Below, piece by piece: positions 16,865 through 25,483 of a stretch of DNA of 64,000 nucleotides. Location: assembly GCF_002964785.1 (NCBI RefSeq), contig NZ_PQCC01000018.1:620001-684000 (forward strand). Direction: 5' to 3'. Source of the DNA: Pseudoalteromonas sp. T1lg48. GTDB lineage: Bacteria; Pseudomonadota; Gammaproteobacteria; Enterobacterales; Alteromonadaceae. Made by a program: the position numbers and the translations under genes. Numbering within the stretch: the first letter of the stretch is position 1; each line of letters opens with the position of its first letter. Below the pieces are notes generated by a model. The model made no database searches and was not told the DNA's origin. It saw only the letters and a program-made list of their open reading frames with translations.

Positions 16865-17671
16865 ATGTCAGGTAGTTACTACGTTTATGTTTACGTAGAT
16901 CCAAGGAATTATGAAGAATTCTACTTTGGTAAAGGAAAAGGTTCTCGAAAAGATGAGCACCTTTTCGATAAAAGTGACTCACTAAAAGTTAAGAGAATTA
17001 ATGAGATAAAAGCTACAGGCTTAAAGCCAATAATCCGAGTGATTGCGAAAAACCTAACAGAGTCCGAAGCTTTTCTGATCGAAAAAACACTTCTATGGAA
17101 ACTTGGTAATCTGACAACTAATGTTGCTTCTGGGCATTTCAGTGATAAGTTCCGCCCTCATAACACCATGCATATGGAGCTTTCGGGGTTTGATTTCCAA
17201 AATGGAATTTACTACTACAACATTGGTGAAGGAGAGCACAGATCTTGGGATGACTTTAGAAAATATGGCTTTATTTCAGCAGGACAAGGTGCGCGTTGGA
17301 AAGACTCACTGAAAGGTTTTCAAAAAGGAGACATTTTTTCAGCTTATCTTAAATCTCACGGATTCGTCGGCGTTGGACGTATTTTACAAGTAGCTAAACC
17401 AATTAGAGAAGTCTCTATTAAAGGCAAACCTCTCTTATCCCATGATTTAATCTGTCAAAACATGAACGACAATATAAACTCAGATGATCTTTGTGAATAT
17501 GTTTGCTTAGTAGAGTGGTTGTCTTCCGTAGAGCGTGATGAGGCTAAGTGGGTAAAAAAATCCGGCTTGTATACAACAACACATGTTCGAGCTTCACTGG
17601 ATGCTCAGCTTGATACTATTGAGTTCATAGAGAAAGAGTTTGGTCTAGATATTCGAGCGCTGATGAAATAA
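16865..17671 (+). CDS. GIY-YIG nuclease-like integron cassette protein with EVE/PUA-like domain
   Basis: The 268-aa protein starts at ATG 16865 after an AAGGGAGG site. Residues 1-90 look like a GIY-YIG endonuclease domain of the LEM-3 type (YYVYVYVDPRNYEEFYFGKG, then KRINEIKATGLKPIIRV, then the catalytic-type EAFLIEKTLLW). Residues about 110-260 resemble an EVE/PUA-like modified-base-binding domain (FQKGDIFSAYLKSHGFVGVG). This fusion suggests a nuclease directed by modified DNA, which would suit a defence island. It is the second cassette, ended by attC site 2; the IS lies between its start and the cassette boundary. Confidence 0.72.
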   Translation: MSGSYYVYVYVDPRNYEEFYFGKGKGSRKDEHLFDKSDSLKVKRINEIKATGLKPIIRVIAKNLTESEAFLIEKTLLWKLGNLTTNVASGHFSDKFRPHNTMHMELSGFDFQNGIYYYNIGEGEHRSWDDFRKYGFISAGQGARWKDSLKGFQKGDIFSAYLKSHGFVGVGRILQVAKPIREVSIKGKPLLSHDLICQNMNDNINSDDLCEYVCLVEWLSSVERDEAKWVKKSGLYTTTHVRASLDAQLDTIEFIEKEFGLDIRALMK

Positions 17672-17797
17672 ACCTAACAAAATGATTAAGAGTGATTCGC
17701 AACGCGTGGCATTTTTACTATCCGTTGCGATTAGCGTTTAAGGTGGTATACGGCGGCTTTGGTATTGCGTTGCTCAAACCTTAACAGGGCGTTACCA
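17672..17797 (+). repeat. integron attC site 2 (VCR-like)
   Basis: This 126-bp site starts with ACCTAAC one base after the GIY-YIG stop and ends CTTAACAGGGC-GTTACCA. TAAC pairs with GTTA, and GATTAAG pairs with CTTAAC leaving one extra A, the attC hallmark. Length and the inner GATTCGCAACGCGTGGCATT stretch resemble Vibrio-type repeats. No integron integrase is in the island, so this is a cassette cluster lacking intI. Confidence 0.88.
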
Positions 17798-17884
17798 TTG
17801 TCCGTTATTGTCACACTCCAGCCCTCTAACTGACAAGCCTCAAGTAGCAATGCACTGATGGTAAAGCTTCCTCCCGCCAAACCA

Positions 17885-19141
17885 TCAGCACAATATTCGA
17901 GGGATATCACACCACCTAGTTGTATATCTGGGGCTTAAAAAATCGCGTCGCATTGACCAGCGCTGATTTTGCTGTGCGCTAGCTAGCCTTATGGTGCCGT
18001 TGCCAAAGAGCTGATTGATTGTATCCATGCTGTTCATAAGCTTTTTGTTGTCCAGGCAAGGGGTGAATAAATCGGCTTGCATAAACTGCTCAGAAACCAA
18101 GTCAATTGCACCTATACCTGCTTTATAGAATCGCACACCTGGTGCGTACAAATAAGGCAATACCTCGGTAACCGCGTTAGCGATAATACGGCTGTCATTA
18201 GTTGGCACGGGAAAGTCATACAGGTAACTGCGCTTATAGAAATTATCTTCGTGAGGGGAGCTGTGAGCGAATATCATGATGCGACGAGTAAGAGAGGCTT
18301 GCTGCCGAAGCTTTTTCCCTACTATTCCACAATGCGTGATTAATGAGGCTTTTAAGTCGCTAATATTCGTTACCCGCTCACCAAAGCTCCGCGTGGAGAA
18401 GATTTCCTGCTTCGGGCTTTTGACATCATCCCATGATAAACAAAGCTTGCCGTTTAACTCTTCAACCGTACGCTCTACTACAACAGAAAATTGCCGACGC
18501 ATATTCTTTGGACTCTGGCACGCAAGCTGCCAGGCATTCTGGATCCCCATGATGTTGAGCTTTTTCCCTAAACGACCACCAACGCCCCATACATCCGTGA
18601 CTTTCATCCTGGATAGGATAGCCTTGGCAGAATGGTTGTCGTCAATGACCGCAACCCCCTTAAAACCTTCCAACTTTTTAGCTGCATGACTGGCTGCTTT
18701 GGCAAGTGTTGGGGTTAAACCAAAGCCTACGCCAACGGGTAACTTAGTCTCCCGCCAAACAGCTCTGCGAATGTCCTGGCCATACTGGTGCCAATCATTT
18801 ACCAGTGCGTTATAGCCAGCGAATCTCAGGAAGGACTCGTCAATTGAGTAGATGTACTGATTGTCACTAAAACGCCCTATAACATCCATCATACGTGAGC
18901 TCAGGTCTGCATAAAGCTCATAGTTGGACGAGCGCACCACGACATTATGTTTGTTGAGCAGGTGCCTTAGTTTGAAGTAAGGCTCAAACTTTGGAATTTG
19001 GAGCTTCCTGGCCTCCGGACTCACCGCACACACACATCCATCGTTGTTAGTTAAAACAACTACGGGGCGCTTTCTTATACTAGGGTCAAACACCTTTTCG
19101 GCACTGGCATAAAAGGCGACGGCATCAACTAATGCGTACAT
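17885..19141 (-). CDS. umuC: DNA polymerase V catalytic subunit UmuC
   Basis: UmuC is an error-prone Y-family polymerase that copies past lesions during the SOS response, with UmuD' and RecA. The 418-aa protein begins MYALVDAVAFYASAEKVF, has NNDGCVCAVS and the catalytic YSIDESFLRF, and keeps the C-terminal little-finger region ending SPRYTTRW. It overlaps umuD by 13 bases, so translation is coupled. This is an island copy, as on plasmids and ICEs, and could raise mutation under stress or phage attack. Confidence 0.93.
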   Translation of the reverse strand: MYALVDAVAFYASAEKVFDPSIRKRPVVVLTNNDGCVCAVSPEARKLQIPKFEPYFKLRHLLNKHNVVVRSSNYELYADLSSRMMDVIGRFSDNQYIYSIDESFLRFAGYNALVNDWHQYGQDIRRAVWRETKLPVGVGFGLTPTLAKAASHAAKKLEGFKGVAVIDDNHSAKAILSRMKVTDVWGVGGRLGKKLNIMGIQNAWQLACQSPKNMRRQFSVVVERTVEELNGKLCLSWDDVKSPKQEIFSTRSFGERVTNISDLKASLITHCGIVGKKLRQQASLTRRIMIFAHSSPHEDNFYKRSYLYDFPVPTNDSRIIANAVTEVLPYLYAPGVRFYKAGIGAIDLVSEQFMQADLFTPCLDNKKLMNSMDTINQLFGNGTIRLASAQQNQRWSMRRDFLSPRYTTRWCDIPRILC

Positions 19142-19542
19142 ATTAGAAGCTCTTTGGCTTTACGATGTAAACGTATTGAGCGAGTGACGACCCCTTCAAC
19201 TTGAAATTCATCGCCTTCTTTAATTTGTACGGCAGCATAGCCACGAGAGGCCGATAACAGTCGTCTTTGATGTTTATCTAGCTGTTTGCAAACAAATGCA
19301 CCATTGTAATTGGCAACGATGATATCACCATGCTGGATTGCTTCGGCTCTATCGACAATCAATAGATCGCCGTCAAAGATACCCGCCTCCTGCATTGAGT
19401 CACCGTTCGCGAGCCCGATAAAAGTTGCATGTGGGTGCTTAATAAGCAGCTCGTCCAATGACAGGCCAAGCTCTGTATATTCAGCGGCTGGTGACTCAAA
19501 GCCCGTGATCCCAGCTTCTATGTAAATAGGAATAACCTTCAT
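19129..19542 (-). CDS. umuD: DNA polymerase V accessory protein UmuD (LexA-like self-cleaving)
   Basis: The start is set at 19542 (MKVIPIYIEAGITGFESPAA), giving 137 aa as in the family; an upstream frame opening would translate the SOS box. The cleavage site is Ala-Gly in IEAGITGF, and the serine/lysine dyad lies in GDSMQEAG and AFVCKQL. RecA-stimulated cleavage yields UmuD', which joins UmuC. The LexA box sits 14 bp before the ATG. Confidence 0.92.
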   Translation of the reverse strand: MKVIPIYIEAGITGFESPAAEYTELGLSLDELLIKHPHATFIGLANGDSMQEAGIFDGDLLIVDRAEAIQHGDIIVANYNGAFVCKQLDKHQRRLLSASRGYAAVQIKEGDEFQVEGVVTRSIRLHRKAKELLICTH

Positions 19543-19556
19543 AACAACAACCAATA

Positions 19557-19572
19557 CTGTGTATACATACAG
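19557..19572 (-). promoter_or_regulatory. LexA (SOS) box of umuDC
   Basis: CTGTGTATACATACAG fits the gammaproteobacterial LexA consensus CTG-N10-CAG exactly and is nearly palindromic. Its place just upstream of umuD indicates damage-induced expression. Confidence 0.93.
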
Positions 19573-19676
19573 TATATTTAACTCTATCATGTTAGAACAG
19601 AGAGCAATGAAAATATTTCTGCAGAACTAATAGTCTGTAGTCTAAATTGGATACATGGACCGTTGATGAGAAAAGT

Positions 19677-20394
19677 ATGTGTGGCAGGTTAAGTGTCGCT
19701 GCTAGCTCAAGTGTAAAACGCCTACTCTAGCAGCTTAATGTTCAGTTTTGGTCTGAGCCACTCCAGGAGGGGCGTTTTCTACGCGCAGCCAGCCCCATTA
19801 CCATAATAAGGGAACAGCAGGGTCAACGACGGGCAGAGAAAGCCACCTGGTGGTTGTTACTTGAGAGAACAGAGAGTTCATTTAAGCCCTCAAAATACAC
19901 ATCATTTAATACCCGTTACGATTAACAAGCTAAATGTCCTTCGAAGTGCTGGTTTTGAGGCATTTAGAAAGACTCGCTGCATAATTCCGGCGTCAGGTTT
20001 TGGTGAGACTGAATATGTGAATAAGAAGCCCATTCATTATTATGATTTTGAAGCGTTAGAAAGGGAAGCTATTGCCTTTGGTGGGCTATATCGCGAGTGG
20101 CTTCACCCGCTCACAGGTGAGCGTGCATTAAGTTGCTCTATCATAACGCTACCACCACACAACAAGCTAAAGCACATCCACTCAAAAGCCATGCCGCTCA
20201 TGCTCCCTCAAGAGGATGAAGTTCTAAATATGTGGCTCGACAGCTCATTGACTGATACCGAGGTGTTTAACGATTTACTCAAGCCAAATCTCCCTCAAGA
20301 CCTGATTACGTATCAAATTGATAAGCCAAGCACACATCAACAGATAAGTGAAGGAGTATTAATCCCCAAGGATGCCCCACCCATTGGAAATTAA
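19677..20394 (+). pseudogene. SRAP/YedK-type abasic-site protein, broken
   Basis: SRAP (HMCES/YedK) proteins cross-link to abasic sites in single-stranded DNA through Cys2. The gene starts MCGRLSVAAS at 19677 with Cys2 in place. TAG at 19728-19730 stops it at codon 18. A second lesion near 19922, best explained by one extra T after NTRYD, moves the rest into the +1 frame. The rest (KLNVLRSAGFEAFRKTRC, IPASGFGE, HSKAMPLML) covers the SRAP domain. Two lesions argue for a true pseudogene. Its place beside umuDC makes a DNA-damage cargo set. Confidence 0.85.
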
Positions 20395-20644
20395 AGGATC
20401 AGTTTTTGACTAAGTTATGGATGCTTTAGGCAGATGTGAGGGAATACAGGACGGTGGTGACGTCTCAATCCACCTACGAGCCAGCGGTCGGTTGGATTAA
20501 ATTGATAGCCTTTCGCGTGACCAAAAAAGGAGAAGTTCCAATATTAATAGCGATCACTTGTTTAAAGTGATCGCTCACATGGAAACTATAGGATGAAACT
20601 TACTCGCACTATTCCACCTTAATAAACTGGAGGTAATTCATTTA
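20395..20644. other. gap between SRAP remnant and brxL, with a hairpin
   Basis: The only structure I see is a perfect 11-bp stem AGCGATCACTT/AAGTGATCGCT with loop GTTTA (20549-20575). It lacks a T run on either strand. It lies about 70-95 bp after the brxL stop and may stop or protect the BREX transcript. Confidence 0.5.
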
Positions 20645-22720
20645 CTACTGAACCCCTAAGGCCTTATAAACGGCATCAATTGGGTCGCTGTAGAAGCTCA
20701 CTTGGAATTTCGTGAAAGTCTCTGCAGGTACAGATGGGATATCACTGGCAGACGCCATTGGTAGTAACACTTTTGTTGCTCCCGCTTCCAGGGCTATTTG
20801 CATACTAGATGCTAAATCCTGAACAGGATTAACAACGCCTCCCAGCGTTATACCGCCAAGCACGACCATTTGCTCCTGTATCGGCCTATTCAACAAAATA
20901 GAACAACAGGCTACCAGTGACGCTAAGCTAGCTCCATGACTGTTTCCTGACGTCTGTAAGTCCACAAAATGAAGGTGGAATTCATGCTCTGAGAAACGAG
21001 AATTTGCTGCAATGCGGTTTAGATTGCCCTTGAAGTATTCAAAACCAACTCGCACTTGCTCTTTTGCGGATGTGTCAGAACCAAAACCAGAAGTTGAGTG
21101 TTTACCCGTTCCTGGTGTCATTTGCGTTTCGACGCGATACACGCCAAGTTTTCCAACAGCGCCTTCGTCGACAAAGTGAATAACACCTGCATTTGGAATT
21201 CCAGCAGGTATCAAATTCGAGCCACCTTGCTCTGGTACATTAACAAAGAATTCTTCTAGTGTTTCGTTGTCGATGTAACTAAAGTTCACATCAAAGAATT
21301 CCATCCCACCAATCTTCTTTAACTGCTCTTTAACGCGACGACGAACTTCTAACGCATACGTTAAACAAGTGCGTACATCATCTTTATTGTACTCACCGTT
21401 TGGGAAGAGAAGCTTTAGCAGGCCCGAAGTTGTTCTACGAACTCCTATAACATCACGCTGATTTAGGTTGTTGCCTAGTTTAAAGAACTTATCTATTGCG
21501 TCTGAGAACGTCGTTTTACGCATTTCACGCATGTATTCAGCTAAGTAGTCGGTTATTAAGCCAAAACGGTCTGTGAAGAACTCAGGGCGCATCTTTGGAA
21601 TTTCCCAACCAGGGATATATGCATGGAAGCGGTCAAAGTAAGCAGAATCAATCATCTCGGCAGGAAACGGCGCTAATAAGTGGCTAGTTTTAACTAGGGT
21701 TTCAACACTATGATCTATGTTACCTACAAAGACCATAGAAGCCTTAGCCTCTATTGAATCACGGCCACGCGAAAATGAACCTGACGCCATGTAATCTTTC
21801 ATGATCTGTATACCGTCTTTATCCTTAAAGCGAATACCAGCAACTTCGTCAAATGCCACAACATCCCACATTCCAACTAAGCCAATTTGACGAGAAGACA
21901 TGTTGTAGAACAGGTTGGCAACCGTTGTTTGGCCACCAGAGACTAACAACGAGTTAGGCGAACATTCTTTATAAACGTGTGATTTACCTGTACCACGAGG
22001 GCCTAGTTCACAAACGTTATAGTTATTCTCAACAAATGGGATCATGCGAGCTATTAAGTGCCACTTGCAGCGTTGATCAAGGTTAGCTGGCTCCATACCA
22101 ATTGAGCGCAATAGAACATCTATCCATTGATCCATAGTGAACTTACGGCGAGCCTGGTATACCTCATCCATATTCATAGACGGCATTTGGATCGGCTTTA
22201 AGCTAAACACGGAGAAAGGAGAAGTTTTCTGGCCTTCTTCGTAAAAGTAGCTAATGGTAATAATGCACCAGATACCGCCAGTCAAAAGCTTTTCATTTTC
22301 TTTCACTATCTTATTAGGAACAACGGCATCTTTAATCCCTAAATTTGAAAGGCTGGCTTCATACACATCCTTTTTCTGATTTAGCTTTACCGTTACTTTA
22401 TCAATAACCTTGTGAGTACCTTTTTCACGAATGAGTGACTTGGCTTTCTCTGCTTCATCGGGACGAACATAGTTCTCGGTCAAAATTTTCTTAACGTTCT
22501 TTAGGCCTTCTTCGATAAGCTCATCTTCCGCTGACGAACAATACATACCTAACAAATACTCAAGAACGTAGACTGGAACGTTCGCCCCTTCTTTCAACTG
22601 TTTAGTTAAATCTTTACGAACAACTCGCCCTTTAAATTCCGACGTCATCAATTCGTCGAGATCAGCACCACGAATATCTGCTCTTTCTTCGCTTAATTCA
22701 ATTTTATGCTCAATACTCAT
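20645..22720 (-). CDS. brxL: BREX type 1 Lon-like AAA+ protein BrxL
   Basis: BrxL is the last core gene of type 1 BREX phage-exclusion systems. It forms an AAA+ DNA-binding assembly needed for defence. The 691-aa protein has Walker A GPRGTGKSH, Walker B DVVAFDEVAG and a C-terminal Lon-protease-like domain (SGNSHGASLASLVA, then GGITLGGVVNPVQD). Length is normal. A GAGGTAGG site precedes the ATG, 12 bases after pglZ, so it is the last gene of the operon. Confidence 0.93.
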   Translation of the reverse strand: MSIEHKIELSEERADIRGADLDELMTSEFKGRVVRKDLTKQLKEGANVPVYVLEYLLGMYCSSAEDELIEEGLKNVKKILTENYVRPDEAEKAKSLIREKGTHKVIDKVTVKLNQKKDVYEASLSNLGIKDAVVPNKIVKENEKLLTGGIWCIITISYFYEEGQKTSPFSVFSLKPIQMPSMNMDEVYQARRKFTMDQWIDVLLRSIGMEPANLDQRCKWHLIARMIPFVENNYNVCELGPRGTGKSHVYKECSPNSLLVSGGQTTVANLFYNMSSRQIGLVGMWDVVAFDEVAGIRFKDKDGIQIMKDYMASGSFSRGRDSIEAKASMVFVGNIDHSVETLVKTSHLLAPFPAEMIDSAYFDRFHAYIPGWEIPKMRPEFFTDRFGLITDYLAEYMREMRKTTFSDAIDKFFKLGNNLNQRDVIGVRRTTSGLLKLLFPNGEYNKDDVRTCLTYALEVRRRVKEQLKKIGGMEFFDVNFSYIDNETLEEFFVNVPEQGGSNLIPAGIPNAGVIHFVDEGAVGKLGVYRVETQMTPGTGKHSTSGFGSDTSAKEQVRVGFEYFKGNLNRIAANSRFSEHEFHLHFVDLQTSGNSHGASLASLVACCSILLNRPIQEQMVVLGGITLGGVVNPVQDLASSMQIALEAGATKVLLPMASASDIPSVPAETFTKFQVSFYSDPIDAVYKALGVQ

Positions 22721-22732
22721 CAGTGCCTACCT

Positions 22733-25483
22733 CTAGAAAAAATCATCTTCAAAAGCTATATCTATAATTACTGAATGTGTTGCTCTCACTTTGCTATCAG
22801 TATCTTCCATAATTAGCTTGTAACTCACGGTCCTATCAAAACCGCTGCCTTCCAATTTAATTTGAACATTCCTTTTGCGCTCTTCCATATTTTGAGAAGG
22901 TGACTCAAATAAAACCCTCTCACTTGAGCTTACTTTTTTGCCACCTGGGTCTTCAATCCAAATTAATAACTCTCGAGCTTTAAACTTTTCGCCCACGGGG
23001 TCTGTTTGTAGAAATTGAATGCGATCAATATTAGAAACAATTTTGACTGGATTATTGAGAGGCACAGCACTGACTTTTTGTTTGGCATGCTTAGTTTGCC
23101 CTTTGGAATCTAGCTCTCTAACATGCAGAACCGGAACACAAATTTCTTGAGGCATGATACCCCCATGAATGAACTTGGCGCCGCCAACAAAGTTAAAGCG
23201 GTTGCTACCCCTTGGGATTATAAACTCGGCATCATCACCCTTTTCAATATCAATACCAGCCGTATTCGTTAATTTCCCCTTCCAGTAATAACTATCACTC
23301 GGAAGGTTTGACCCAATAACATAGCGCTTCTTAGCTTCAGTCGTTCCTGCTGGTTTTGATTTAAGTGCTGTTTTGTCTGAATCCGTTACATCCGTCATCT
23401 TGAACAAAAAGCCATGATCAGCCGTTATCAATACTCGGCTACCGTTAAGGCGATTAATAATACGACCTATCAGCAGTTTTATTTCATCAACTGCATCACG
23501 GGCCGCTTCAAATGTTTGGTTTTCAGTACCTTGTTTATCACCTATAGCGTCAATCTCGTCATGGTAGATATAAACAACCTGGGCTTCTTTAACTTTTTCT
23601 CTGCCTTCTTGGTTAGTCCAGTTCAATACCTCGTCGGCCTTAAATGCGACGCCACCATGCTGCTCCAAGATCTTATGACGGTTATCATGCCCATGAACTG
23701 ACAGACCATCTGCTTTATACTCAGGCTTACTCCCAAGGTGAGCAGTTAATTTTTTATGGGGAAGAAGGCAACCCATGCCAAGCTGGGTATATGATGGAAC
23801 GACACCTAACTGGGACTTGATCTCGGATTTAAAGCGTTTTTCATCATTTATTTGCTGATGGATATCATGCGCAACTTCATAACGAAGGGCATCAGAAATA
23901 ATTACAAATACACGTTTTACTTGCGTATTGTTTAAAACACTTCTTACTTCTTCACGGAAAAAGTCTTGTTGATTATGAACTCCTGGCAGCTTCCAGCTTT
24001 CTAGTAAGTTTTCTTCGTCAATCAACTTGCCCCAAGCAATTGCCAAGTCATGCAGGTACCAATCAACGTAGAGGTTCTCAATATCTTCTACGAGTCCAGT
24101 AGCTTTTAGAATATCAGAACCGTTCTTGCTAATTTCGATCGAGTTTTCACTAAAAATACGATACGCATGGTCAAACTTATAAAGTTCTTCTTCATACGCT
24201 CGATAAAGGTTTTTTGCGCTATCAAAGAGAAATCCTTCGATATGCTTTTCTTTTAGGTCATAGAACTCTTTGGCCGCTCTTAACGCTTTAAGAATACATG
24301 CATAGTTTTTGCTCTCTTTAACAGAACTAGCTGAGCACCAGTGACCACGCAATTTTTTCGAAACCCACTCATTAATTTCAATGGCGCTAAAAGCTGGCAA
24401 ATCTGTCGCTAGTAACTTAATTAGTTGCTGATCCGCTTCAACGAAAGTTTCAATACCAATCAAGTCCTTCGGGTGTTTAAATCCTGATAATTTATTCTTA
24501 ATTTCAAGTTCATCGGCAATCGCAACAGCAACTGTATTATACGATTCAGAAAGCGTTCTACTTTCTCGCCACGACGAGACAAAGTTAACCACTGATGCAC
24601 GCTTTGACGCCGTATTTAAAAGTAATTCTCTAATATCTTTGGGGTATGAAGCTAGACTTTCGTCGTTACCATTCACTGGTAGTAAATGAGACGACAAACT
24701 AGAAGAAAAGTCATAGTTTTGAACAGCAACACCAGACGACTGTATGCCGTGGAAGCAATCAGTAATCAAAAGCTTAGCTAACAGGTCTTTGATAGATGGA
24801 GCAACACCACTGCTCTGTTCAGCTCTGCTTGCGTTTACGGTCCAAATATCAAGAGTAAGATAACCAAACTCTTCCACAGCCATTTTCCAAAAGACGCCAG
24901 CGAGATCGAACTTTTCAAATTCATTGATCAGCTCTTCAGCTTTTACGGGCTGTTCAGCATAAAGCCTAATTAGCTGATGAAGCAAAGCAGAAAAGGCAAG
25001 CGTTTCCACTTTGGCCAGTACCGCTATCATTGCTAGTTCTAAGGTTTGTTTCTCTGCTTTTTCCGGTAATAGCTTCTTGAGCTTGTTATATCTTTGTTGA
25101 TTAGTAAAAAATTTCTTATATCGGTTTATATCTTGGCGAAACTCCATGCGCATACCCAGCTCATTTAAAATCATTGAGCTGGAGTCGGCATAAAACTGCT
25201 GTGCATACAAACGAATATCGTATAGCCAGTCACGAGTAGGCTCGCTTTGTGGCTTATTACTGTAGAGCAAAAAGTTGGACTTTGGCTCCTTCAGTTCAAT
25301 ACGTTGCTTAACTTCAAAATGAGATGTGTCATCAAGCTCAATCAACTCAATATTGCTCGTATCAAGCTCGCTTTTCAGTGTGGATAACTGCTCTAGGAAT
25401 TCAACGTCTTCATCTTGCCAAAATACCAGTCTGCACTTTTCAAATTTGGCTAATATGCCTTGCTTTATTTGCTCTAAATTCAT
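22733..25483 (-). CDS. pglZ: BREX type 1 alkaline-phosphatase-like protein PglZ
   Basis: PglZ is a core BREX protein of the alkaline-phosphatase superfamily, needed for both host methylation and phage restriction. The 916-aa protein is intact. The metal-binding elements VFVIISDALRYEVAHD, YIYHDEIDAIGDK and LITADHGFLFK are visible in its second half, and FIIPRGSNRFNFVGG follows. The first 450 residues are mostly helical. It overlaps the preceding 526-aa gene by 4 bases, which means translational coupling to a non-canonical gene. Confidence 0.93.
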   Translation of the reverse strand: MNLEQIKQGILAKFEKCRLVFWQDEDVEFLEQLSTLKSELDTSNIELIELDDTSHFEVKQRIELKEPKSNFLLYSNKPQSEPTRDWLYDIRLYAQQFYADSSSMILNELGMRMEFRQDINRYKKFFTNQQRYNKLKKLLPEKAEKQTLELAMIAVLAKVETLAFSALLHQLIRLYAEQPVKAEELINEFEKFDLAGVFWKMAVEEFGYLTLDIWTVNASRAEQSSGVAPSIKDLLAKLLITDCFHGIQSSGVAVQNYDFSSSLSSHLLPVNGNDESLASYPKDIRELLLNTASKRASVVNFVSSWRESRTLSESYNTVAVAIADELEIKNKLSGFKHPKDLIGIETFVEADQQLIKLLATDLPAFSAIEINEWVSKKLRGHWCSASSVKESKNYACILKALRAAKEFYDLKEKHIEGFLFDSAKNLYRAYEEELYKFDHAYRIFSENSIEISKNGSDILKATGLVEDIENLYVDWYLHDLAIAWGKLIDEENLLESWKLPGVHNQQDFFREEVRSVLNNTQVKRVFVIISDALRYEVAHDIHQQINDEKRFKSEIKSQLGVVPSYTQLGMGCLLPHKKLTAHLGSKPEYKADGLSVHGHDNRHKILEQHGGVAFKADEVLNWTNQEGREKVKEAQVVYIYHDEIDAIGDKQGTENQTFEAARDAVDEIKLLIGRIINRLNGSRVLITADHGFLFKMTDVTDSDKTALKSKPAGTTEAKKRYVIGSNLPSDSYYWKGKLTNTAGIDIEKGDDAEFIIPRGSNRFNFVGGAKFIHGGIMPQEICVPVLHVRELDSKGQTKHAKQKVSAVPLNNPVKIVSNIDRIQFLQTDPVGEKFKARELLIWIEDPGGKKVSSSERVLFESPSQNMEERKRNVQIKLEGSGFDRTVSYKLIMEDTDSKVRATHSVIIDIAFEDDFF

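Noticed and set aside
20549..20575. Hairpin as a rho-independent terminator of BREX
   Set aside because: The stem is perfect, but neither strand has a T run, so I record it only as a hairpin.
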